Of a stretch of 64,000 nucleotides of DNA, positions 31,902-41,700 are shown piece after piece (within the stretch, counting starts at the first letter, position 1; each line of letters begins with the position of its first letter). The position numbers were made by a program, and so were the translations under genes. The DNA is from Chlorocebus sabaeus (lineage: Eukaryota; Chordata; Mammalia; Primates; Cercopithecidae), in NCBI RefSeq assembly GCF_047675955.1, contig NC_132904.1, positions 5,053,501 through 5,117,500 on the forward strand, given 5' to 3'. The notes below the pieces were generated by a model. That model was not told where the DNA came from. It saw only the letters and a list, made by a program, of their open reading frames with translations, and did no database searches.

Positions 31902-32201
31902 TGACTGGGTGCAGTTGCTCACGCCTGTAATCCTAGCACTTTGGGAGGCCAAGGTGGGTGGACCACTTGAGGTCAGGAGTTTGCGACCAGCCTTGACAAC
32001 ATGAAGAAACCCTGTCTCTACTAAAAATACAAAAATTAGCCGGGTATAGAGGCACACATCTGTAATCCCAGCTACTTGGGAGGCTGAAGCAGGATAATCA
32101 CTTGAACCCAGGAGGCAGAGATTGCAGTGAGCCAAGATCACGCCACTGCACTCCAGCCTGGGCAACAGAGCAAGACTCTGTCTCAAAAAAAATTTTTTTT
32201 T
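31902..32201 (+). mobile_element. AluS-type element inserted in L1
   Basis: Full-length plus-orientation Alu. A perfect 14-bp target duplication AAAGTTATACCATG flanks it (31888-31901 and 32202-32215). The L1 sequence resumes in register on the other side, confirming insertion into L1 ORF2. Confidence 0.95.
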
Positions 32202-32954
32202 AAAGTTATACCATGCAAGTAATAAGCATAATAAAGTCAAAGTGGTTGTATTAATATTAGATAAAATAAACTTTGAGACAAAGTGTAATCTTTGAGATAA
32301 AAAAAGCACATTTTTTAATAAGGAAAAAGACAATTCATCAGGAAGTCATAGTAATTTTAGTAGAACTTCGCAAATGCATGAGCAAAGATGAAAAGCACTA
32401 AAGGGAGAAACAAATAACTTTACAATCACAGTGGAGTATTCAACTCTTCCTCTCTCATCAACTGATAGAACAACTAGATTAAAAAGTCAGTAAATATATA
32501 AAGGATTTGAAAAACAATAATAACCATCTCAACATACGACTAGATATTTATAGAAACTGCTTTTGGATATTATGAAATAAAGATTCTTTTGAAGTACACA
32601 TGGTTCACCCATCAAGATAGGTCAGATGCTGGTTTATAAAGCAAATCTCAATAAATTTAAAGGTATTGAAATCCTGAATGATAATAAGAACATACCAAAG
32701 TATGTAGGATGTAGCTAAAGTATTGCTTAAAGAGAAACTTATTTTTAAATACTTATATTTGAAAATAAGAAAGATCTAAAATCAATAACCTCAGATCCTA
32801 CCATACAAAGCTAAAAAGGAAGAGATAAATAAGCCCAAGGTAAGCAAAGGGAAGGAAATAATAAAGATAAGAGAAGACATCAATGAAATACAAAGCAGAG
32901 AGACAATGGAGAAAATTGACAAAGCTAAAAGCTGGTTCTTTGTAAAGATCGACA

Positions 32955-33015
32955 AAATTGATTAAGAGAAAAAGAGAGAGAAGAAAAAAGAGAGAGGAGA
33001 AAAAAGAGAGAGAAC
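32955..33015 (+). repeat. GA-rich purine tract inside the L1
   Basis: About 55 bases with only A and G apart from single exceptions (GAGAAAAAGAGAGAG-type units repeated with AAAAAAG spacers). The L1 consensus has only a short AAAAAAAGAGAGAAG-type segment here, so this is a local expansion. Confidence 0.75.
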
Positions 33016-33252
33016 ACAAATCACAAATGGCAAGAATGAAGAGGGGCCATTATTACAGATCCTACAGGTATTAAATAGGAAAAGGCAATATAACAATATT
33101 ATGAATAACATTAGGTCAAAAAATCTGTGACCTTGATAGTATAAAAAATTCCTCAAAAAATTTAACTTACCAAAACAGACACAAGAAGAAACAGAAAATC
33201 CGAAGAGCTCTGTATCTATTTTTAAAAATTGAATCCATTATCAAAAATCGTC

Positions 33253-33684
33253 TACATTAGTTTGTAACAAATTGCCACCAACATGGTGGCTTCAAACAAC
33301 ACACATTTATTATCTTACACTTCTAGACATCAGAAGTTGAAAATCAAGGAGTTGGTAGGGCTATACATTTCTTCTGAAGACTTCAGGGAAAAATCTCTTT
33401 TTCAGCTTTTAGAGGCCACCTACATTCCTTAGCCTGGGGCCCCTTCCTCACATCACTCTGACTTCCTGCTTCTGTCCTCACATCTATTACTACTAACTGT
33501 ATTCCCTCTGCCTTCCTCTTATGAAGGCCCTTTCGATTATGTTACGCACACTTGGTTAATCCAGGATGATCTTCCCATCTCAAGATTCTTAGCTTAATCA
33601 CATCCACAAAGTCTGTTTTGCCGTGGGAGGTCACATATATACAGACATGGGCACACTACAGGATCATTAATCTGCTTACCACAG
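33253..33684 (-). mobile_element. MLT1-type MaLR LTR
   Basis: Minus orientation: TTAGTTTGTAACAAATTGCC, GGTGGCTTCAAACAACACAC, ATTTATTATCTTACACTTCT, AAAATCAAGGAGTTGG, then AATCCAGGATGATCTTCCCA and TAATCTGCTTACCACAG. It follows directly on the L1 and directly precedes another LTR-type repeat. Confidence 0.75.
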
Positions 33685-34210
33685 TGGCATAAAGTAATCA
33701 TTTTTTTTCTAATGTTCATTGATTCTGTGGGTTAGGAGTTCTGACAGGGCACAGTGTGGGCAGCTCAGTCTTAGACCATGATATCTGGGATCTTGGTTGG
33801 AGGCTGACATCAGCTGATTTCAGCTGAGTGAGTGCACTCACTTATGTATCTGGCAGTTGATGTGGGCTCTTGGCTGAGATTCAGCGGGAGCCATTGGCTG
33901 GAACACCTGCACACAGCCTCCCCATGTGGCCTGGGCTTCCTTATGAGATGGCAGCTGGGTGCCACAGGTGAAGCTTCTGACAGAGAGAACCAGGAGGAAG
34001 CTGCATCACTGTTTGCGACCTAGCCTTGGAAGTCAGGCAGTATCTCATCTGCACATTGAATTTGTCAAGCTGTCACAAAATCCCACCCAGTGTCAAGGGA
34101 GGGGAAAATCGACTCTACCTCTTAATGAGGAGTGGAAGAGCATGTGGGAACAGAAATACGGCTGTGTTCGTGTTTGGAAAATCCAATTTGCCGGAGCTGT
34201 TTAACGATTG
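33685..34210 (-). mobile_element. LTR-type dispersed repeat, family uncertain
   Basis: Same family and orientation as 29228-29730: TTCTGTGGGTTAGGAGTTCT, GACAGGGCACAGTGTGGGCA, TATCTGGCAGTTGATGTGGG, GGCTGGAACACCTGCACACA, GGAAGCTGCATCACTG, CTTGGAAGTCAGGCAG and TTGGAAAATCCAATTTGCCG. The two copies agree at roughly 70-75 per cent, so they are separate old insertions rather than a recent duplication. Confidence 0.6.
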
Positions 34211-34248
34211 AGATTGGGAATCGCAGTTCTTTGATGAGTATTTCCTGT

Positions 34249-34306
34249 GTTCCAGGGATTAAGTTAAGTTCCAGGGATTCCTAAGTTCCAGGGATTGAGT
34301 TAAGTA
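34249..34306 (+). repeat. Minisatellite, three copies of TTCCAGGGATT
   Basis: The unit TTCCAGGGATT occurs three times at a spacing of about 20 bp with AAGTTAAG or CCTAAG spacers. It is short and local, with no known function. Confidence 0.8.
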
Positions 34307-34875
34307 GGAAATCACCCCATGAGATAGGGCCATCCTGTAGCGACCAGCATCAGGCATCTGCCCAGCATCTGCTTCCCTCCTCTCCTCTACTGCTCTGATT
34401 TGGGGTCTTGCCATTGATATGAGATGATGTAGCACGCAGCTACGTTCTCAGTTGCATGGCTGGACCTGAGTGTGATCCTGTCCCTTAGCCAGTCCCTGGT
34501 ACAGGAATGCAGGCCTAAGTCAGTTCAATGACTGACCATGGATTGGTGCAGGCCAGTGGGATGCAAGAGACAGGATCCTAGAGGATCTTCCCTCTGGACA
34601 TTGCCCTGCACAGGTGTGAGGTGTGGTGAGCTGTGGCCACAGAGGAGCAGGGCAGAGGCAGGACGCTTCTGCTGCAGATGTAGTACTCTGAACCACACTG
34701 ATCCTGCTGCCTGTCTGGCCCCAGAGTGCCACTTACAGAAGTCGGCACATTTCCTGATTGTTCAAGCTAGTTTGAAACAGGCTTGGTGTTACTTGGAGCT
34801 GTAGGGATAGTTGTTGATGTACAGTCTTTCCTCATTTTGCAGCTGAAGAGATCAGAGTCAAAGAGGAGAGCACAC
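34307..34875. other. Single-copy DNA, nothing recognised
   Basis: No named repeat is recognised. Open frames of 70-88 codons overlap on both strands at 34520-34804 and have no domain. Confidence 0.45.
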
Positions 34876-35023
34876 TACTCTCAAACTTCCGAGTGCAGAA
34901 GGATCCCCGTCAGATCTTGCTGAAATGTGGATTCTGACTCAGTAGGTCTGGGGTGGGGCCTGGGGGGCCTGCGTGTCTAGCAAGCTCCTGGTGATGTGGA
35001 TGCTACTAGCCCAGGGGCCTCAC
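34876..35023 (-). mobile_element. MER20-type hAT-Charlie MITE
   Basis: CTCTCAAACTTCCGAGTGCA at one end, GATTCTGACTCAGTAGGTCT and GGGGTGGGGCCTGGGG inside, and AGCTCCTGGTGATGTGGATG with CTAGCCCAGGGGCC at the other end match the MER20 layout in reverse to the copy at 25060. Confidence 0.75.
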
Positions 35024-35180
35024 CTTGATTAGTAAGAGGGTCAGGATGTGCCCAAGACCATCCCACCCCAAGTCACAGAATCAGACTGTAATCAAAGGCC
35101 TGCTTGACTCCCAAGCCACAGCCTTGGCATGGCCCAGAGCTGACGCTTCCTTCTCTATCCACATTAGAAAGGATGATCTG

Positions 35181-35502
35181 CCGGGCGCGGTGGCTCAAGC
35201 CTGTAATCCTAGCACTTTGGGAGGCCGAGACGGGCGGATCACGAGGTCAGGAGATCAAGACTATCCTGGCTAACACGGTGAAACCCCGTCTCTACTAAAA
35301 AATACAAAAAAAAAAAAAAAAAAACCTAACCGGGCAAGGTGGCGGGCGCCTGTAGTCCCAGCTACTCGGGAGGCTGAGGCAGGAGAATGATGTAAACCCG
35401 GGAGGCGGAGCTTGCAGTGAGCTGAGATCCAGCCACTACACTCCAGCCTGGGCGACAGAGCGAGACTCTGTCTCAAAAAAAAAAAAAAAAAAAAAAAAAA
35501 AA
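35181..35502 (+). mobile_element. AluY of the Old World monkey AluYR type
   Basis: The youngest Alu in the window. It has few mutations, many intact CpGs, and a perfect 16-bp target duplication TAGAAAGGATGATCTG (35165-35180 and 35503-35518). Marker positions: GGCTCAAGCC in place of human GGCTCACGCC, GTAAACCCGGGAG in place of GTGAACCCGGGAG, and GATCCAGCC in place of GATCGCGCC. I know these from cercopithecid AluYR consensus sequences. Long A-runs occur in the middle linker and at the tail. Full length, probably lineage-specific. Confidence 0.9.
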
Positions 35503-35518
35503 TAGAAAGGATGATCTG

Positions 35519-35751
35519 AGGACTGAGCCACATTCTGCTGGGTCTACTGGGAATGGGACCCAGGATGCCTGCTTCCTGTGTCGGAGGAGCCCTGGTGACA
35601 ACTTAAACCCACATGAAACTACTTGCCCTTCAAACTCCTCACACCTCGATTCCTTGTGCACTGCGTCCAAGCTTGCTGGGAAGTCAGGCTGTGTATCCTT
35701 CCACCGGATTGTCAAGTAAGAACAGCATTTCCCAGAATTCCCTTCTCATAT
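35519..35751. other. Short single-copy interval between two Alus
   Basis: About 230 bp with no recognised repeat or exon. Confidence 0.5.
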
Positions 35752-35766
35752 AAATCACTGCGGGGA

Positions 35767-36070
35767 GGCCAGGCGCTGTGATTCAAGCCTGTAATCCCAG
35801 CACTTTGGGAGGCTGAGGTGAGTGGATCACTTGAGGTCAGGAATTCAAGACCAGCCTGGCCAACATGGTGAAACCCTGTCTCTACTAAAAATACAAAAAT
35901 TAGCTGGGGGTGGTGGTGCATGCCTGTAATCCCAGCTACTTGGGAGGCTGAGGTGAGAACTGCTTGAACCCAGGAGGTGGAGATTGCAGTGAGCCAAGAT
36001 CACGCCACTGCCCTCCAGCCTGGGTGACAGAGCAACACTCTGTCTCAAAAAAAAAAAAAAAAAAAAAAAA
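35767..36070 (+). mobile_element. AluS-type element
   Basis: Full-length plus-orientation Alu with a long A-tail (about 36047-36070). The target duplication is AAATCACTGYGGG (35752-35764 and 36069-36081), with one C/T difference at a CpG. It lies only 265 bp from the AluYR in the same orientation. Confidence 0.92.
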
Positions 36071-36264
36071 ATCACTGTGGGAAGGGTGCTTTGTAAAAAT
36101 GCAGATTTCCATGCAGAAGTGGTGGGTCAAGAGAACCTCTGTCTATCACAAGCCTCTTGGGAGATTCTTATGATCAGACAAGTTTGGGGAACTCCAAGCA
36201 TTGGGGATGTAGAGACATCACTTATTCTGGCCTAGGATGGTTCTGTGTGATAGTCTGGATGGTG

Positions 36265-36400
36265 GGTGGTGCCATTGTTTCCATATTACAGAATAGGAAA
36301 CTGAGTCACAGAGTGCTTTTTTCCCCCCCACAAATACATCCTGGCTTCCGAGGCTGGTAAGGGGGCTGGAACTGGAACGCAGGTCTCGGGACTGACCTGG
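36265..36400 (-). mobile_element. MIR SINE fragment
   Basis: Minus orientation: CCATATTACAGAATAGGAAA, CTGAGTCACAGAGTG and GGCTGGAACTGGAACGCAGG. A C-run (36324-36330) interrupts it. Confidence 0.65.
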
Positions 36401-37054
36401 CTTCATTGCGAGTCTGCCAGAGAAATGCAAAAGGACGAGCAGCATTCCCAAGGGTCTGGCATGGTCCTGGGTGCAAACACCCCGTTCATGTAACACAGGC
36501 CCGAGGTCAGCAGTAAAGGACCAGTATTGGTTTTGGCCCACTCCAGCCTCTGCATGGATGGATTAAACGCCTGCATCCCTGCTTTTCTCTAAACTCTGTT
36601 GTCTCAAAGGAGAGGCGGGGGTGCCCCTGAGGGATTCTCTCCCTGCATGGAATCTACGGGCTGATCATCGAGAATGTGGGACTAGATATGTCCCAGACCT
36701 CAGAAGTTTCCTTTCTTCCCCAGGAATGGTCATGGGAGTCCTGCATGCATGTCTGGCTTTGTCAATCATAAAAAATAAATAATAAGGTGGTGAGACCCGT
36801 CAGCTCACAAGCTCTGTGTAGGCTGGCTTCCTCACCCCAGAAAATACATGGATGGGTCGGTCTTGTCCCCACGCACTGCTAGGGGAGGAACCTCAGGGCC
36901 ACCAGCCACCTCTCCAATGTGCAGGATGGCAGCATGGTTTGCATATAAGTAATGTCCCTGGGGCAGAGGTGGCTCTCGCTGCTACAGATTAGCCCTTACT
37001 TCATCCTGGTTGCAGAGACCTTTGTCCCTGGTAGGACTGAGTTGTCTGAGAGAG
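36401..37054. other. Single-copy DNA, nothing recognised
   Basis: AT-richer around 36760-36785 (AAAAAATAAATAATAAGG). No repeat family or exon is recognised. Confidence 0.45.
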
Positions 37055-37156
37055 GTGTGTGCACATATGTGAACGCGTATGTGCACGTGTGCCTGTGTGC
37101 ATTCATGTGTGTGCATGCGTGTGCTTGTGCATTGTGTGTGTATGTGTGTTTGTACA
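37055..37156 (+). repeat. Interrupted (TG)n tract
   Basis: About 100 bp of alternating pyrimidine-purine sequence built from TG with CA, CG and AT interruptions, for example GTGTGTGCATGCGTGTGC. It is Z-DNA-prone by composition. Confidence 0.85.
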
Positions 37157-37394
37157 TCTGAAAGTGTAGCTTCTGAAGGGTTGTTAGGAAAGTCAGGAAG
37201 AGGAGCTGAGAAGGTCCCCACATCTGGTTAGGAGATTCCAGGGAGGGGACATTTGTGCCTCAAGTGGGTGGCTGCAGTAGAGGCCCTCCTGGGTCATATG
37301 AAACAGACTCTAATTCTGTGACTGTTGGTAACACAGGTGGGCTCTTGGGTGCAGACATAGCTGGGGAGTGGGGGGCCTTGTGTTGGTTACTTGT

Positions 37395-37832
37395 ATGTGT
37401 CAACTTGCTTAGTCCTTGGTACCCAGTGTTTGGTCAAACATTGTTCTACAGGCTGCTGTGAAGGTATTTTTCAGATGAGATTAACATGTAAATCAGTAGA
37501 TTTTGAGTGAAGTAGATGACCCTCCACAGCTTAAGTGGGCCTCATCAGATCAGCAGAGGGTCTTAAGAGAAATAGACGGAGGTCCCTCAGCTAGGAAATA
37601 ATTCTGCGAGATGGCCTTCAGCCTCAAGCCGCAGCGTCACCTCTTCCCTGGGTCTTCCCTGGCTATCTTGAATCTCTCTCTCTCTACACACACACACATG
37701 CACACATGCACACGCACACACACATGCACACACGCACACACGTGTGCACGCACACACGCACACACACGCACGCATGCATGTGCGCACACACACACCCTCT
37801 TGGTTCTGTTTCTCTGGAGAACCCTGACTAAT
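37395..37832 (+). mobile_element. LTR-like dispersed repeat with embedded CA microsatellite
   Basis: TGTGTCAACTTGCTTAGTCC, TTTGGTCAAACATTGTTCTA, TTTTTCAGATGAGATTAACA, AAGTGGGCCTCATCAGATCA and the end GTTTCTCTGGAGAACCCTGA with CTAATATG are a familiar common mammalian repeat with LTR-like ends. I cannot give the family name with confidence. Its microsatellite-prone 3' part has expanded into the CA tract at 37674-37796. Confidence 0.55.
37674..37796 (+). repeat. (CA)n microsatellite with TG/CG interruptions
   Basis: A short (TC)n run, then about 110 bp of CA units interrupted by TG, CG and GCATGCATG. It lies inside the LTR-like repeat above. It encodes artificial His-Thr repeats in one frame and Cys-Val in another. 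Confidence 0.9.
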
Positions 37833-38224
37833 ATGCAGTCCCCTGCAGGGTCTCCCAGGGGCAGCCAACCCCTCTGGCATTGCTGAGGTCACCCTCCTGT
37901 GGACTCAGTCGAGAGCTGACCGTGGAACTGGCTCCTGGGTCCCGTGGGCACATGGACCAGAGGGTGGGTACAAACCTGGCCCAAGGCCAACCGAAGAAGC
38001 ATTCTTGCCGAGTCCAGTAGCAAGTGAAGTCTGGGGGCAGAGAGGAAGGTTGAAACCACACACATGCAAAGGGATTTGGTCCACGGATTCCCAGCAGGCA
38101 TCCCTGCCTCTGGCCTTACCTGTGGAGCCTTCAGTCAGGGCAGCTGCTGGTGAGAAGGACCCCCCTCCCCTGCCCCCGCAAGGCCTCTGTGACTTTGGAA
38201 TGGCCTTATCCTGGTTTGTTGAGA
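37833..38224. other. Single-copy DNA, nothing recognised
   Basis: No repeat or exon is recognised; short open frames on both strands are featureless. Confidence 0.45.
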
Positions 38225-38660
38225 GGAATTTTAATGTGTGCCTTTGAGTTTTTACTGATGGCTATGTCACATGGGGCCACATCTGGATGTAGGGAGCAGG
38301 AAGCCACACCCCAGTGGTGACAACACAGTAGCTGTTGTCTACCCACAGCTAGCAGTTCAGGGCTGGTGTGGCAGCTCCACCATGCCACCACTGGCCCAGG
38401 TTCCTTCTACCTCTCCACTCCACCATCCTTGGTATATGACTTTAGTCCTCATGGTTGCAAAATGGCTGCTGTGCTCTAGGCATTGCTTCAGCTTTCCTTG
38501 CAGGAAGGAAAACATGGAAGGAATAAGGAGCAGTGCTAGATGAGGGCTGCCAACCCTTTCCCTGTAAGCCTCACTACTTCTACATTCTGCTGGCGAAAGC
38601 TGAGCCTCAGCGCCACCCCTTACTGCAAGGGAGGCTGGGAAATAGAATGTTCTAGATGGT
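38225..38660. mobile_element. Old dispersed repeat remnant, family uncertain
   Basis: TCATGGTTGCAAAATGGCTG and GCAAGGGAGGCTGGGAAAT are phrases I associate with common LTR-derived mammalian repeats. The left boundary and the family are uncertain. Confidence 0.35.
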
Positions 38661-39539
38661 CACAATGCCACCCTGAACAGTGGCTGTGTTCTGTTGGTAG
38701 AGAGAGGAACCTTGGGTAGGCAATTAGTAATATCTGCCTCAGTTTCTCATGTAGATTTTACTAGGTAATGAGGAAGGAGTGATATTGACCATGATGCAGA
38801 AAATATCTTCAAAACCCCCTTTTAAATGGTTCCCTTTCCCTCGAAGCTGCTCACTGTAGAACAACTTTCCCTCCCACACTCTCCCTCACTGCTCCCCAGC
38901 GCCGCAGGCTCCACTTCCTGTCTTAGTTCTCTGCTTCTTCCTTCTTCTTTTCTTTCCCACCTCTGCATCATCCTCCTGAGTCCAGAGACCCTGGACCCAG
39001 ACTGACCTGTTCCAGTCCTGGCTCTGCATCTACTGGTCACACGAAGGCTTTACTGGCCCTCACTGGCCTCATCTGGACAATGATACTCAGAGGAGGAAAT
39101 GAGACCCCGTGTGTGAGGGTTCAGGGTCTGGTACATGGGGAGCACACCACACATGCGGTGTCTGTAACTATTGTCATGGCTGGGGTCGTTGCAAGGGGAC
39201 AGGCTGCCTGGGATGGGGCTTGCAGACGTGGCTGGTCAGCCCTCTGTTGGGCAGACCTGTGGTGGCCAGAGATGGGGCCTGGGAGGCTGGACCATGGTTG
39301 GGGGAGGCCATCTGGGTGGTGGAGGCAGAGAACAGGTGTGTGGACTTCTTCCCAGAGCTCCCAGAGGGTCGTTATCTGCAAAGCTGCCCCCCTTCCGGTA
39401 TGCCTGGGAAATAGGCTCTCCATACTGCTGGCTGAGCTGCCACAGTCAAGAAGGTTATAGAATTGACTTTTATTTAATGTGTTTCTTTCTTTCTTCAAAA
39501 AAAAAAAGATAAGAAATGTCCTACAAAACCAATAAACCA
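38661..39539. other. Single-copy DNA with weak MIR traces
   Basis: Possible MIR cores lie at about 38735-38760 (CTGCCTCAGTTTCTCATG) and 39050-39100 (CTGGCCTCATCTGGACAATG). An A11 run lies at 39498-39508. No exon is supported. Confidence 0.45.
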
Positions 39540-40310
39540 ATTTGATCTCTCCTTCCTTCTTTCATTCCATTCATCCTCCCTCCCTTTCTCCCTTCCATCT
39601 TCCCTCTTTTCTTCCTTTCATCCATCCATCATAATTCCATTAATTCCTCCTTCCAATCATCCATCCATTCATCTTTCTCTTCTTCCCTCCTTCTATCTAT
39701 CTATCCATCCATCACCATCCATCTGTCTCTTCATCCATCCATTCCCTCCGTCCACCCATCCACCCATTTCTTCTTCCTTCCATCCATTCATCCATCCATC
39801 CATTGCTCCTTCCACCCTTCCATCTATCTATCCATTCATCACCATCCATCTATCTTTCCTACCATCCATCCAGCCATCCATTTCTTCTTCCATCCATCCA
39901 TCTATCTATCCAATCATCCATCCATTTCTTCTTCCTTCCATCCATCCATTCATCCATCCATGCATGCATGCATGCATCCATCCATCCATCCATCCATCCA
40001 TCCATCCATCCCTCCGTCCACCCATCCACCCATTTCTTCTTCCTTCCATCCATTCATCCATCCATCCATTGCTCCTTCCACCCTTCCGTCTATCTATCCA
40101 TTCATCACCATCCATCTATCTTTCCTACCATCCATCCAGCCATCCATTTCTTCTTCCATCCATCCATCTATCTATCCAATCATCCATCCATTTCTTCTTC
40201 CTTCCATCCATCCATTCATCCATCCATGCATGCATGCATGCATGCATCCATCCATCCATCCATCCATCCATCCATCCATCCATCCATTGATCCTTCCATC
40301 CTTCCATCTG
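39540..40310 (+). repeat. (CATC)/(TTCC) array with a 266-bp tandem duplication
   Basis: An irregular tetranucleotide array of CATC and TTCC types. From the phrase CTCCGTCCACCCATCCACCC (39746 and 40012) the sequence repeats with an offset of 266 bp and is nearly identical for about 250 bp. One difference is CTTCCATCTATC against CTTCCGTCTATC. Another is (TGCA)4 at 39961-39976 against (TGCA)5 at 40227-40246. A degenerate related segment precedes it (about 39690-39745). It yields artificial Ser/His/Pro/Ile open frames on the plus strand and Met-Asp-Gly-Trp frames on the minus strand. Confidence 0.93.
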
Positions 40311-41489
40311 CCGTTTTCTACCCTCATTTTTTCATTTGGTTCCTGACAACCCAGCTCTTTGCTGGGCTGTGAGCACTGCAACCTTGGGCTGTATGCAGCT
40401 AGCCTTGGGTTGAGAACACGAGCACCGTGCTCCATAGCAGAAATGCCCTTGGTGTTATGTGAAGGCTCCATACCCTGTCATGAGCTGGGCCTGGCCTGGC
40501 AGCTATCCTTTGGGGAGTAGGCCCCACCTATTCTATTGCTGGCATCAGGAGGATCTCCTGGAGCCGGCATCCTATTCCCCCAGAAGCAAGGTTGCGTGCA
40601 TGGCCCCACCTGGCTGTGTTTGGAAGGCCGATGGGGGCCTCCCAGGGACACTTTCCCCCAAAATAATCCACAGTGACACTAGTTCCATACCAACCACTAC
40701 CTCATTTCCTGACAAATTGTCCAGCCCCAAACAAAAGTCGTCTTATCTAGTTCCATCTCAGAGCAGCCTGTCAACTCCAGGCATCAGCAGATCTTTCAGG
40801 AAATCACCTATTGTGGCTAAAATTTGCCCTCCAAGGCGTGTGCAGAGCCGCAGGAAGCAACAGCCAGGGTGCCTGGAGACTTGGTACACAAAGCAGGCCT
40901 TTGCCCTGCCGGGCTGAGGAGGCTCAACCCACAGGCACCCACGAGGGGCTTCTTTCCAGGAGGAAGTTGCAAATGAGCAGCTTTTCCAGCTCAAGTTTTC
41001 ATCTCAAGCTCTGACCTCTGCAGTAATCCTGTTGGAGCCTAAGGGGAAGTCCACCACCTGACTCCCAGCGTGCCAGGAGGCCCGCAGGGCTAGAGGAGCC
41101 CCCAGGACTAATTTGCCTTGATGGCATCCCAACCATTCCAGCGAAGGCTGACCCTGGAAGCCCTGAGGCTTGAAATCGCCCGCAGGGCAAGCTGGCGTCT
41201 GGGTCTGGGGAGCTAAGAAGAGGTGGGGCAGGCCACTGTGGACCACCCGTCCTGGTCCTTGCCACGGAACCAAGCTCCTCCGAAGCTGCTCTGAGAGCAG
41301 AGATGCGGTGGAGACTTGCCACTTTCCACGGATGAGAGGTGGGTGGGCCTGCTGCCAGTGTCCCAGTGTCCTCACCTGCCCATCCGCCCGCAGCAGGACT
41401 AAGTGTGTCTGCCCTGAATCTTGGAGAGAAAGAAAATAAATAAATAAGACAAAAAAGGATCCCATCAGATGCCAAAAATGAAGATAACA
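40311..41489. other. Single-copy DNA, no gene recognised
   Basis: A small local duplication is visible at about 40380-40412 (ACCTTGGGCTG and GCCTTGGGTTG). Open frames of up to about 160 codons overlap on both strands at 40999-41490 and have no domain. A short (AAAT)n run lies at about 41432-41446. Confidence 0.5.
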
Positions 41490-41700
41490 TGGGAGGAAGT
41501 TTATTTTGATGAGGAAATCCCTAAATGCTGTTGAAACTATGCTTGGAATGGCTAATTAGCGCTTGGGGGGCTTTGAAGGAAGTGCTATCTCGCAGGGCGG
41601 CCACCCCCGTCAGGTTTCCCTGGCGCTTGTCGCTTATCTGCAGGAAACGGCTCGAGCTTCTGAATCCGCAGCAGCGCCCAGGGCTGGCCCATGACTCATG
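41490..41700. promoter_or_regulatory. Candidate enhancer with palindromic homeodomain site
   Basis: AT-rich sequence (GGAAGTTTATTTTGATGAGG, then AAATGCTGTTGAAACTATGC) leads into the perfect palindrome GCTAATTAGC (41551-41560), followed by a CpG-rich part with a GATA-type CTTATCTGC (about 41633-41641). By hand count about 10 CpGs fall in the 120 bp after the palindrome. No repeat family covers it. Regulatory function is inferred from composition and motifs. Confidence 0.35.

Larger units (their letters stand above)
31306..33250 (+). mobile_element. Old L1 (L1M/HAL1-like), 5' part and ORF2 fragment
   Basis: The element is split by an Alu at 31902-32201. The left part (31380-31650) resembles the 5'/ORF1-linked region (CATACAAAGAACCAATAAAA, GACAAGGAGTTTACAAGAAC). 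From about 31720 it is ORF2 sequence: CAATATGGTAGACCTAAACC, then after the Alu AGTCAAAGTGGTTGTATTAA, TCTCAATAAATTTAAAGG, GGAAATAATAAAGATAAGAG and AGCTGGTTCTTTGTAAAGAT. These map to the endonuclease and the start of the reverse-transcriptase domain. Frames are broken throughout, so it makes no protein. Internal gaps relative to a full L1 suggest deletions. Confidence 0.8.

Noticed and set aside
39803..40372. 189-codon plus-strand open frame rich in Ser, His, Pro and Ile
   Set aside because: Translation of the second tetranucleotide array; no unique protein sequence.
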